The translations under genes and the position numbers were made by a program. Under the pieces are notes generated by a model. The model had not been told where the DNA came from, searched no databases, and was given only the letters and a program-made list of their open reading frames with translations. Positions 1-6,787 of a DNA stretch of 11,804 bases are shown piece by piece; within the stretch, counting starts at the first letter, position 1; each line of letters opens with the position of its first letter. The stretch covers positions 1-11,804 of the forward strand of contig JAEYNO010000492.1 of the NCBI GenBank assembly GCA_023412515.1. The letters run 5' to 3'. Origin of the DNA: Actinomycetes bacterium. GTDB taxonomy: Bacteria; Actinomycetota; Actinomycetes; Actinomycetales; Cellulomonadaceae.

Positions 1-201
1 GTGCAGGGCACGGCCGCGCACGCGCTCGGCACGCTCGACCTCGCGGCCGGCCGCGCGGACGACGCGCGGGCGTGGTTCGCGCTCGCGCTCGACGTGGGGA
101 CGCGGATCGGCGTCGCGGCGGACGTGACCGCCGCCCGTGACGGGCTCGCGGCCGTCGCGGCGCTGCGCGGCGGCGGTGCGGGCGCCGAGCCGTCGGCCTG
201 A
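1..201 (+). CDS. C-terminal end of a TPR-type protein (5' partial)
   Basis: The reading frame is open from the first base to a TGA at 199-201. It encodes about 66 residues rich in Ala, Leu and Arg. The pattern AHALGTLDLAAGRADDARAWF followed by an amphipathic ALALDVGTRIG helix resembles one tetratricopeptide-repeat helix pair. A low-complexity Gly/Ala tail then ends the protein. Such ends are typical of large actinobacterial transcriptional regulators or ATPases with C-terminal TPR domains (AfsR/BTAD or LuxR-type with TPR), but no domain that would fix the family lies inside the window. The GTG at base 1 is probably an internal codon, so the gene most likely begins upstream. It converges on the VOC gene with an 18-base gap and no visible terminator. 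Confidence is good that this is coding and low for the family. Confidence 0.55.
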   Translation: MQGTAAHALGTLDLAAGRADDARAWFALALDVGTRIGVAADVTAARDGLAAVAALRGGGAGAEPSA

Positions 202-219
202 ACGTCGGTCGCGCGCGAC

Positions 220-642
220 TCAGCCCTGCGGCTGCCCCGCCACGTTGACCAGCCACGTCGTGCCGAACCGGTCGGTGACCTGCCCGAACTCGTCACCCCA
301 CGGGGCGACCGCCATCGGCATGACGTCGGTGCCGCCGTCCGCGAGCCGCGCGAACGCCGCGCGCAGCGTCCCGGCGTCCGCCGCGTCGCCGAACAGCGCG
401 ACCGCGCCGGGCCGCTCGGGGGCCGGCATCGACGCGGGCGTGTCGGACGCCATGAGCGTCCCGCCCCCGGGCAGCTCGAGCTGCGAGTGCATGATCTTGC
501 CCGCGTCGGCCGGGTCGGACGCCATGCCGAACTCGTCGAACGTGCTCGACGTCGGCGCGCCGCCGAAGACGTCGGCGTAGAAGTCCATCGCCGCGCGAGC
601 CTGGTCGCGGAAGCCGAGGTAGGGGCTGAGGCGTGCGGTCAT
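220..642 (-). CDS. VOC-family (PhnB/glyoxalase-like) protein
   Basis: A 140-residue protein with the vicinal-oxygen-chelate fold signature of the PhnB-like subgroup. The N-terminal beta-strand and helix read SPYLGFRDQARAAMDFYADVFGG (residues 6-28). The middle has MHSQLELPGGGTLMASD (51-67), and the end has WGDEFGQVTDRFGTTWLVN (115-133). Members are small dimeric cytoplasmic proteins; many are annotated as 3-demethylubiquinone methyltransferase-like or glyoxalase-like, but few have a known reaction, so no substrate is assigned. H52 could be a metal ligand, though the full ligand set is not obvious. The ATG at 642-640 is chosen because GGGAGGA lies six bases before it and the family's first strand starts just after it; frames extending to 720 add a Pro/His-rich leader unlike the family. 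It is divergent from the chemotaxis receptor. Confidence 0.85.
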   Translation of the reverse strand: MTARLSPYLGFRDQARAAMDFYADVFGGAPTSSTFDEFGMASDPADAGKIMHSQLELPGGGTLMASDTPASMPAPERPGAVALFGDAADAGTLRAAFARLADGGTDVMPMAVAPWGDEFGQVTDRFGTTWLVNVAGQPQG

Positions 643-743
643 GGTCGGTCCTCCCGAGGGTGCGTGCCGGTGCGGGTGCCGACCCGGCGGGCCGTGCGGA
701 CTCATCGGGCCGCGCGGCACACGGGTGCACCTTCACCCGGTCC

Positions 744-772
744 CTCAAGGTGTATCGATCACACCCGATGCT
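744..772 (+). promoter_or_regulatory. Sigma-28 (FliA/SigD/WhiG) type promoter for the chemotaxis receptor
   Basis: TCAA at 745-748 is followed by exactly 15 bases and then CCCGATGCT at 764-772. The known sigma-28 consensus is TAAA-N15-GCCGATAA, so the -35 matches 3 of 4 and the CCGAT core of the -10 matches fully. Transcription would begin near 778-780, giving an untranslated leader of about 50 bases before the receptor start. The function of the downstream gene (motility) fits this sigma factor. The spacer also contains a GGTGT-N7-ACACC dyad (749-765). No experimental start site is available. Confidence 0.55.
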
Positions 773-828
773 GAGGGCAGCGTGTCGGCGACCAAGGACG
801 GTCGTGCGCAAGACCAAGGAGGGTTCTC

Positions 829-2433
829 ATGGCCGGTGTCCCACGGGCCAGGGTGACGACGACGCCGTGGCGCTGGTTCGTCGACCGGCCGCTCGGCGCG
901 AAGATCGGCGCGTGCCTCGCGCTGCTCGCGCTCGTCGCCGTCGCGGTCGCGGGCGTCGCGACCGTGCGGATGCAGGCGCTCGCCGGTGCGCAGACGCGCC
1001 TCGAGCAGGAGGCGATCGGCCCGCTGCGCGGCGTCTCCGACCTGCAGCGCGCGTTCACGGCCGTGCGGCTCGGCAACGTGCGGCTCATGACGGTCGCGGA
1101 GGACGAGCGCCCGGCCACGCTCGACACGATCGCGCAGGAGCGCGAGCAGGTCGGCACGGTCACCGCCGACCTCACCGCGGTCGACGACGAGCTGGGGCAG
1201 CGGCTCGCGGACGCGATCCAGCCGTACCTCGACCTCACCGACCGCTACCACGAGATGGTCGCGATGGACGATCCGCGCGCACCCGTCTTCCTCAACGACG
1301 ACCTCGTGGTGCGCGGCACGGACGCCGACGCGGAGATCGCGGCCGTCGTCGAGGAGCTCAACGCGCTCGCGGGCGACTCGACCGCCGCGACGTCGCGCCT
1401 CGTGGGCACGTCGGTCGTGGTGCTGTGGGCCGTGGTCGCGGGGGCGCTGCTGCTGGCGGCGGGCGTCGCGGTCGTCACGGTGCGCCGCATCCTGCGCTCG
1501 GTGCGCGGCGTGCAGGACGTCGTGGTGGCGATGGCGGCGGGCGACCTCACGGTCGAGGCGCCCGTGCGCGAGCGGGACGAGCTGGGCCGCATGACGGCGG
1601 CGCTCACCGAGGCGCAGCGGTCGCTGCGCGAGACGCTGGCGGGCGTGGTCGAGGGCGCGCAGACCGTCGCGGCGGCGACGCAGCAGCTGTCGGCGTCGTC
1701 GACGCAGGTGGCGTCCGCGTCGCGCGAGACCGAGCAGCGCGCCGGGTCGGTGGCCGCGGCCGCCGAGCAGGTGTCGCGCAACGTGCAGGCCGTCGCGGCG
1801 GGCACCGAGGAGATGGGCGCGTCGATCCGGGAGATCGCGCAGAACGCCGCGGAGGCGGCGCGCGTCGCGGGGCAGGCCACGGACGCCGCGAAGACGACGA
1901 ACGAGCAGGTCAGCCGGCTGGGCGAGTCGAGCCAGGAGATCGGCAACGTCGTCAAGCTCATCACCGGGATCGCCGAGCAGACCAACCTGCTGGCGCTCAA
2001 CGCGACCATCGAGGCCGCCCGCGCCGGCGAGGCGGGCAAGGGCTTCGCGGTCGTCGCGGGGGAGGTCAAGGAGCTCGCGCAGGAGACGGCGAAGGCGACC
2101 GAGGACATCGCGCGCCGCGTCGAGGCCATCCAGGGCGACACCGCCGGGGCCGTCGCGGCCATCGGCGACATCTCGCGGATCATCGCGGCGATCAACGACT
2201 TCCAGCTGACCATCGCGTCGGCCGTCGAGGAGCAGACCGCGACGACGACCCAGATGTCGCGGTCCGTCACGGAAGCCGCGACGGGCTCGGGCGACATCGC
2301 CGGCACCATCACCGGCGTCGCGACCCAGGCGACGTCCACCAACGAGGCGATGGACCAGGTCACGACGTCGGTGGCGGACCTGGCCCGGATCGCCGCCGAC
2401 CTGCGCGCCCGGACGGCGCGGTTCACGTACTAG
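829..2433 (+). CDS. Methyl-accepting chemotaxis protein (transmembrane receptor)
   Basis: A 534-residue receptor that senses a ligand outside the cell and controls CheA kinase activity. A basic N-terminus precedes TM1 (about residues 25-46). A mostly helical extracellular domain of about 145 residues follows (47-190, 4HB_MCP-like), then TM2 (about 193-217). HAMP spans about 218-271, with RRILRSVRGVQDVVVAMAAGDL and DELGRMTAAL. A long coiled-coil signalling domain follows, and its hairpin tip EQTNLLALNATIEAARAGE (383-401) is the near-invariant CheA/CheW contact region. Gln/Glu/Ala-rich helices on either side could carry methylation sites. The protein ends RFTY, with no E. coli-like NWETF pentapeptide. 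The ATG follows AAGGAGGG (816-823) by five bases. A sigma-28-like promoter lies upstream. No che genes are adjacent, so it is a stand-alone receptor. The ligand is unknown. The TAG stop lies in a tandem repeat. Confidence 0.96.
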   Translation: MAGVPRARVTTTPWRWFVDRPLGAKIGACLALLALVAVAVAGVATVRMQALAGAQTRLEQEAIGPLRGVSDLQRAFTAVRLGNVRLMTVAEDERPATLDTIAQEREQVGTVTADLTAVDDELGQRLADAIQPYLDLTDRYHEMVAMDDPRAPVFLNDDLVVRGTDADAEIAAVVEELNALAGDSTAATSRLVGTSVVVLWAVVAGALLLAAGVAVVTVRRILRSVRGVQDVVVAMAAGDLTVEAPVRERDELGRMTAALTEAQRSLRETLAGVVEGAQTVAAATQQLSASSTQVASASRETEQRAGSVAAAAEQVSRNVQAVAAGTEEMGASIREIAQNAAEAARVAGQATDAAKTTNEQVSRLGESSQEIGNVVKLITGIAEQTNLLALNATIEAARAGEAGKGFAVVAGEVKELAQETAKATEDIARRVEAIQGDTAGAVAAIGDISRIIAAINDFQLTIASAVEEQTATTTQMSRSVTEAATGSGDIAGTITGVATQATSTNEAMDQVTTSVADLARIAADLRARTARFTY

Positions 2434-2465
2434 GCGTTCACGTACGAGGGGTTCACGTACTCAGG
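2421..2465 (+). repeat. Three tandem 15-bp repeats across the receptor stop codon
   Basis: The units are GTTCACGTACTAGGC (2421-2435), GTTCACGTACGAGGG (2436-2450) and GTTCACGTACTCAGG (2451-2465). The first ten bases are identical in all three. The first copy encodes the last residues FTY and the TAG stop of the chemotaxis receptor. Because the period is five codons, copies two and three remain in the receptor frame and would encode FTY again twice, before a second in-frame TAG at 2491-2493. Replication slippage at the 3' end of the gene is the simplest origin. Confidence 0.9.
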
Positions 2466-2468
2466 TGC

Positions 2469-2496
2469 TCCGACGCCGGTACCGGGTCGGTAGCGT
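2469..2496 (+). promoter_or_regulatory. Putative promoter for a leaderless SRPBCC transcript
   Basis: TAGCGT (2491-2496) matches the actinobacterial -10 pattern TANNNT and ends six bases before the GTG start at 2503. That would place the transcript start at or next to the start codon. TCCGAC (2469-2474) is a weak -35 candidate at 16-base spacing. No convincing Shine-Dalgarno sequence precedes the GTG, which supports leaderless translation, a common mode in actinobacteria. The -35 is the weak part of this call. Confidence 0.45.
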
Positions 2497-2502
2497 GCTC
2501 GG

Positions 2503-2928
2503 GTGCTGCGTGACTCGGTGACGGTGGGGACGAGGGTCGACGCGTCCCTCGACGTCGTCTGGCGACTCCTGACGGTCGGGCGGGACGCGTGGTGGCCCGA
2601 GATGCGCTTCGACGCCGTCGTCGGCTCACCGCTCGTCGAGACCTGGACCGAGGACGGCGTCGAGGCCACGGCCACGGGCCGCGTGACCCGGTGCGACGCG
2701 CCCCGGCTGCTTGCGTTCGCGTGGGCCGAGCCGACGTGGGACGGTCCGCTCGACGTCGTGGTCCGTCTGACCGCGGACGGGACGTCCACCGTGGTCGACC
2801 TGACCGAGACGGGGTTCGTCCGCGCACGGACCCCGCGCTCGCTGCCCGACGAGCACGAGGAGGGGTGGCGCTACCACCTCGCGCGGTGGAAGCGCGCGAG
2901 CGAGGGCGGCGACGTCGACGCCCGGTGA
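2503..2928 (+). CDS. SRPBCC/AHSA1-type small-molecule-binding protein
   Basis: A 141-residue protein with the helix-grip (START/Bet v1-like) pattern of the AHSA1/polyketide-cyclase families. The N-terminal strand and helix read VTVGTRVDASLDVVWRLLT (6-24). Central strands include LVETWTEDGVEATATGRV (44-61) and LLAFAWAEPTW (69-79), and DVVVRLTADGTSTVVDLTETGF (84-105) follows. The closing helix EEGWRYHLARWK (119-130) matches the conserved C-terminal helix with its Gly-Trp and His. These proteins bind hydrophobic or aromatic ligands, or serve as toxin-like or co-chaperone-like modules; no specific ligand is suggested here. The GTG at 2503 is chosen because of the -10 just upstream; GTG codons at 2518 and 2524 are less likely alternatives. 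It ends just before a strong convergent terminator and has no obvious functional link to the receptor upstream. Confidence 0.85.
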   Translation: MLRDSVTVGTRVDASLDVVWRLLTVGRDAWWPEMRFDAVVGSPLVETWTEDGVEATATGRVTRCDAPRLLAFAWAEPTWDGPLDVVVRLTADGTSTVVDLTETGFVRARTPRSLPDEHEEGWRYHLARWKRASEGGDVDAR

Positions 2929-2946
2929 GCGCGGGAGGCGGGACGC

Positions 2947-2988
2947 CGACGCCGGCGCACGGGAGGGGTGGCCCGTGCGCCGGCGTCG
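2947..2988. terminator. Shared stem-loop terminator between convergent genes
   Basis: A perfect 17-bp inverted repeat, with arms 2947-2963 and 2972-2988 and the 8-base loop AGGGGTGG. The arms contain GACGCCGGCGCACGGG and its exact complement. It lies 18 bases after the SRPBCC stop and 9 bases after the glycosidase stop on the other strand, so it can act on both transcripts. No T-tract follows on either side, which is usual for high-GC actinobacterial terminators. Confidence 0.8.
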
Positions 2989-2997
2989 TCCCGACCG

Positions 2998-4182
2998 TCA
3001 GCGGACGGTCAGGGCGTTCGCCCGCGCCTGCTCGCCGAGCCACGCCAGACTCGGCTTGGGGCGGCGCTCGAACGTCTCGGGGTCCCAGCCGACCAGGCCG
3101 AACGTGGGCCGGTAGCCGCTGGCCCACTCGTAGTTGTCGAGCAGGCTCCAGTGCAGGTAGCCCTCGACCGTGACGCCGTCGGCGATCGCCGCGTGCAGGT
3201 GCGTGAGCGCGGCCTCGGTGTAGTCGATGCGGCGCGCGTCGTCGGCGGTCGCGATGCCGTTCTCGGTGACGAACACCGGCACGCCGCCCGTGAGCTCCCA
3301 CGCCGAGCGCACGCCCTCGGCCATCGCCGGCGGGTAGTACTCCCAGCCGGTGAGGGTCGTCTCGACGCCGTCGGGCACCTGCCGCGGGCCGTCGGGGCCG
3401 ATGATCGTGCGCGTGTACGCCTGCACGCCGACCCAGTCGTCGCCCTTCGACATCTCCAGGTACCAGTCGTCGCGCGGGTAGCCGTAGGCGTGCTTGACGT
3501 CCTCGCAGCCCGGCTCCGCCTGGAACGCCTGCGTCGCGATCGTCCAGCCCGATCGCACGCCGCCGACGCCCGCGAGCACCTCCTGCGCGCGGTGGTGGCA
3601 CTCGAGCAGCGTGTCGGCCACCGCGAGGTCCGGCGCGGGCAGCCCGTACGCCACCAGGTTCGCCGGGTCCTCGCCGCCCGCGATCATCGCCGCGATGTTC
3701 GGCTCGTTGATCGTGCAGACCCACTCGACGTCGTCGCCCAGCACGGGCAGCGCCGCCTCGACGTACCGCGCGAACCGGTCCGCCGCGTCGGCGGCCCGCC
3801 ACATGCCCTCCTGGTAGAACCAGCGCGGCACCGTGAAGTGCATGAGCGTCACCATGGGCGTGATGCCGAGCTCGAGCGCCGTCTCGACCATGCGCCGGTA
3901 GTGCGCGACCTCGGCGCGGGACACGAAGCCCTTCTCGGGCTCGATGCGCGCCCACTCGATGCTGAACCGGTAGGTGTCCAGGCCCGCGTCCTTGAGGAGC
4001 CGCATGTCCTGCGCGTAGCGGTGGTAGGAGTCCGCGGCGTCGCCCGACGGCTCGACGATCGTCGTGCCGGCCGCGTGCTCGCGCACCCACCAGTCGCTGT
4101 TGACGTTGTTGCCCTCGATCTGGTGCGCGGCGGTCGCCGCACCCCAGTGGAATCCGTCGGGGAACTGCAGGGTGTGTGCCAC
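2998..4182 (-). CDS. GH1 beta-glycosidase (cytoplasmic)
   Basis: A 394-residue glycoside hydrolase family 1 enzyme, a retaining (beta/alpha)8-barrel that cleaves terminal beta-linked sugars from cellobiose-like or aryl glucosides. It starts with the typical FPDGFHWGAATAAHQIEG (7-24), where Q21 lies in the glycon-binding site. TINEP carries the acid/base Glu160 and VTENG the nucleophile Glu307. HWSLLDNYEW (344-353) supplies the sugar-binding Glu352 and Trp353. HFTVPRW (115-121) resembles the variant seen in short and archaeal GH1 enzymes. There is no signal peptide, so it acts on imported substrate. At 394 residues it is shorter than the usual 440-480 but keeps both ends of the barrel. The GTG start follows GAAGGA by seven bases, and that SD overlaps the preceding hydrolase stop (11-base gap). 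It is the last gene of the operon. Confidence 0.95.
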   Translation of the reverse strand: MAHTLQFPDGFHWGAATAAHQIEGNNVNSDWWVREHAAGTTIVEPSGDAADSYHRYAQDMRLLKDAGLDTYRFSIEWARIEPEKGFVSRAEVAHYRRMVETALELGITPMVTLMHFTVPRWFYQEGMWRAADAADRFARYVEAALPVLGDDVEWVCTINEPNIAAMIAGGEDPANLVAYGLPAPDLAVADTLLECHHRAQEVLAGVGGVRSGWTIATQAFQAEPGCEDVKHAYGYPRDDWYLEMSKGDDWVGVQAYTRTIIGPDGPRQVPDGVETTLTGWEYYPPAMAEGVRSAWELTGGVPVFVTENGIATADDARRIDYTEAALTHLHAAIADGVTVEGYLHWSLLDNYEWASGYRPTFGLVGWDPETFERRPKPSLAWLGEQARANALTVR

Positions 4183-4193
4183 AGGGCTGTCCT

Positions 4194-5117
4194 TCACTCG
4201 GTTGCAGGGCAGGAGGACCAGAAGCCGACCAGCAGGTCGGCCGTGGCCTCGGGGGTCTCGAGGTTCGGCGAGTGCGCCGCGCCGGGCAGCACCGCGTAGC
4301 GCCCGCCCACCTGCTCGGCGGTGCGGCGCTGCCACGCCTGCGGCCAGGCGACGTCGTCGTGCTCGCCGTGCGCGACCAGCACCGGGAGCCCGGTGGCGGC
4401 CAGCGCGGGGGTGACGTCGGCGGGGTCGGCGAGGATGTCGATCGCCGCGACGAGCTGCGCGGTGCTCGTGGCGCGCGAGCGCTCGCGGTGGAACGCGGCC
4501 TCGGGGTCGAGCTCGACAGGCTCGCCCTGCGCGAGGCGCCAGGCGAGGTCGGGGTTGTCGAGGCTCCACAGGTCGGCGGCGCCGCCCGCGGCGAGCAGCC
4601 GTGCGCGCAGGTCCGCCTTGCGGCCCGGCCAGCCGTGCGGGCCCGAGCACAGCAGGGTGAGCGACCGGAACGCGCCCGGGTGGTGCACGGCCGCGGCGGC
4701 CGCGACGGTCCCGCCGAACGAGTGGCCGAGCAGGTGCACCGGGGTCCCGAGCAGCGCCGCGACCTCGTGCACGTCCTCGACCAGGCGGTCGAGCGCGTAG
4801 TCGTGAGTGCGGGGGAGCGCGCCGGAGTCGGCCTGCCCGCGCTGCGAGATGGCCCACGCGTCGACGCCGTGCGCCGCGAGCAGCGGCAGCAGCACGCGGT
4901 GGTCCTCCTTGGAGCCCGTGAACCCGGGCACCAGCAGCGCGGTGGCGCGGACCTCGCCCGCGGGCCGTGCGCGCAGCGCGGTCAGCTCGACCTCGGACAG
5001 GCGCAGCCGCAGCGGCTCGACGCCCGCGGGCAGCGCCAACCCGCCGAACGGCCGCCCGGGCGTGACGACGCCCGGGCCGGGCACGACGTCCGGGCGGACG
5101 TGCTCGGCGGCCGTCAC
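4194..5117 (-). CDS. Alpha/beta-hydrolase (serine esterase/lipase-like)
   Basis: A 307-residue alpha/beta-fold hydrolase. After an approximately 55-residue N-terminal extension comes the oxyanion-hole strand LLVPGFTGSKEDH (61-73). The nucleophile elbow is GHSFGG with Ser133. The acid is Asp254 or Asp255 in HGEHDDVAW, and His282 in GAAHSPNLE completes the triad. A cap-like helical stretch lies around 160-225. There is no signal peptide, so it is cytoplasmic. The GTG start overlaps the transporter ATPase stop as GTGA, which implies translational coupling; the GH1 gene follows 11 bases later. The reaction is unknown. Given its place between transporter and glycosidase, it may remove an acyl group from the imported glycoside, but a lactonase, a haloalkane dehalogenase-like enzyme or a general carboxylesterase are equally possible from sequence alone. 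Confidence 0.88.
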   Translation of the reverse strand: MTAAEHVRPDVVPGPGVVTPGRPFGGLALPAGVEPLRLRLSEVELTALRARPAGEVRATALLVPGFTGSKEDHRVLLPLLAAHGVDAWAISQRGQADSGALPRTHDYALDRLVEDVHEVAALLGTPVHLLGHSFGGTVAAAAAVHHPGAFRSLTLLCSGPHGWPGRKADLRARLLAAGGAADLWSLDNPDLAWRLAQGEPVELDPEAAFHRERSRATSTAQLVAAIDILADPADVTPALAATGLPVLVAHGEHDDVAWPQAWQRRTAEQVGGRYAVLPGAAHSPNLETPEATADLLVGFWSSCPATE

Positions 5118-6787
5118 GACGCCTCGAAGCGTCGGGCGGGCTGCGGCACGGCGGCCAGCAGGCGGGTCGTGTAGTCCGCCTCGGGGAACCGCAGCACGCG
5201 GACCGTCTCGCCGCGCTCCACGACCTTGCCGTGGTGCAGCACCATGATCTGGTCGGCGATGACGCGCGCCGAGAGCAGGTCGTGCGTGATGTAGAGCAGC
5301 GAGACGCCGGTCTCGCGGCGCAGCTCCTGCAGCAGCGCGAGCACGCCCGCGCGCAGCGACACGTCGAGCATCGACACGGGCTCGTCGGCCACGAGCACCT
5401 GCGGGTCCGACGCCAGGGCGCGCGCGATGACGACGCGTTGGCGCTGCCCGCCCGACAGCTGGTGCGGCAGCTTGGCGGCGAACTGCTCGACCGGGGTCAG
5501 CCCGACGGTCTCCAGCAGCTCGAGCACGCGGGCCCGCGCGGCCTCGCCGCGCAGGTCGGTGAAGTTCTCGACCGGCCGGGTGAGCGTGTACTCGACCGTG
5601 CTCAGCGGATTGAGCGCCGAGTACGGGTCCTGGAACACCATCTGCACGTCGGCGTGCAGGCGGCGCAGCTGGCGGCGGCGCATGCGGTCGACGCGCTGGT
5701 CGCCGAACCGCACCGTGCCGCTCGTGGGCCGCTCGACGCCCGTGAGCAGCTTCGCGATGGTCGACTTGCCGGACCCGGACTGGCCGACGAGCGCGAGCGC
5801 GCCGCCCGGCTCGAGCGTGAACGACACGTCGTCGACGGCCGTGACGGGCTGCTCGCCGCGCCGCGGCGCCGGGTACACCTTGGAGACGTGCTCGACGACG
5901 ACCGCGTCGCGCGCGGCGCCGGCGTCGGACCCCGCCGCGGTGGCGCCCGTCGACCCCGCCGCGTCGACCGTGCGCGAGCTCAGGCCCGGCAGCTCGACGA
6001 CCTCGGCGCGCGGGTCCGCGTAGTGCGAGAGCAGCATGCGCGTGTACTCGTGCCGCGGGTGGCGGTACAGCTCGCGCGCCGGGGCGTCCTCGACGACGCG
6101 GCCGTCGTGCATGACCGCGACGCGCTCGGCGGACTCCAGCACGACGCCGAGGTCGTGCGAGATGAGCACCGCGGTGAACCCCTCGGCCTTCTGCAGCTCG
6201 CGGATCGTGTCCATGACGGCGTGCTGCACCAGCACGTCGAGCGCGGTGGTCGGCTCGTCGAACACCATGAGCCGCGGCTCAAGCGACAGGGCCAGCGCGA
6301 TGGACACGCGCTGCCGCATGCCGCCCGACAGCTCGCCGGGGTACCGGTCCAGGACGGTCGCGGGCAGCTGCACCTTGTCGAGCAGCTCGACCGCGCGCGC
6401 ACGCCGCCGGGGCGCCGGCACGTGGCCGTGGGCCGCGAACACGTCGGCGAAGTGGTGCCCGACGGACCGCACGGGGTTGAGCGCGTTCATGCCGGACTGC
6501 AGCACCATCGCGAACCCGCCGCGGCGCTGTGCGCGCAGCTCCTCGGCGCCCATGCCCGCGATGTCGGTGCCGTCGAACACGATCCGCCCCGACGCGATGC
6601 GCGCGGGTGCCTTGGCGAGCCGCGTGATCGCGAAGCCGAGCGTCGACTTGCCCGAGCCGGACTCGCCGACCAGGCCGACGAACTCGCCCTGCTCGAGGCT
6701 GAGGCTGACGCGGTCGACGGCGGTCGTGGGCTGCGCGCCGCGCGGCTCGTAGACGACCGTGAGGTCCTCGATCTGCAGCAGGCTCAT
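5114..6787 (-). CDS. Fused double ABC ATPase of an Opp/Dpp-type importer
   Basis: A 557-residue fusion of two nucleotide-binding domains that are separate DppD- and DppF-like proteins in many bacteria; it powers import through the two permeases upstream. NBD1 has Walker A GESGSGKST (41-49), signature LSGGMRQR (153-160), Walker B LMVFDEPT (173-180) and switch His211. NBD2 has GQSGSGKST (335-343), LSGGQRQR (444-451), VLVADEP (464-470) and His502. Both keep the catalytic Glu, so both sites look active. An Ala/Gly/Ser/Thr-rich linker covers about 265-295. NBD2 carries the D-loop variant SMLDVSLRAG, which I associate with Opp-family importers of sugars as well as peptides; this is suggestive only. 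The ATG overlaps the permease stop by four bases (ATGA), and the stop overlaps the hydrolase start (GTGA). Confidence 0.95.
   Translation of the reverse strand: MSLLQIEDLTVVYEPRGAQPTTAVDRVSLSLEQGEFVGLVGESGSGKSTLGFAITRLAKAPARIASGRIVFDGTDIAGMGAEELRAQRRGGFAMVLQSGMNALNPVRSVGHHFADVFAAHGHVPAPRRRARAVELLDKVQLPATVLDRYPGELSGGMRQRVSIALALSLEPRLMVFDEPTTALDVLVQHAVMDTIRELQKAEGFTAVLISHDLGVVLESAERVAVMHDGRVVEDAPARELYRHPRHEYTRMLLSHYADPRAEVVELPGLSSRTVDAAGSTGATAAGSDAGAARDAVVVEHVSKVYPAPRRGEQPVTAVDDVSFTLEPGGALALVGQSGSGKSTIAKLLTGVERPTSGTVRFGDQRVDRMRRRQLRRLHADVQMVFQDPYSALNPLSTVEYTLTRPVENFTDLRGEAARARVLELLETVGLTPVEQFAAKLPHQLSGGQRQRVVIARALASDPQVLVADEPVSMLDVSLRAGVLALLQELRRETGVSLLYITHDLLSARVIADQIMVLHHGKVVERGETVRVLRFPEADYTTRLLAAVPQPARRFEAS

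Noticed and set aside
721..780. A minus-strand promoter for the VOC gene in the shared intergenic region
   Set aside because: GATACA-like hexamers exist, but none has a plausible -35 at proper spacing.
2421..2465. The tandem repeat considered as an attachment site or CRISPR-like array
   Set aside because: Units are contiguous with no spacers, and there is no integrase, tRNA or cas gene nearby. It is a short tandem repeat within a gene end.
633..2513. A plus-strand frame covering the chemoreceptor in another phase
   Set aside because: The product is an Arg/Gly/Ala low-complexity sequence. The 829 frame encodes a complete chemotaxis receptor with its own SD.
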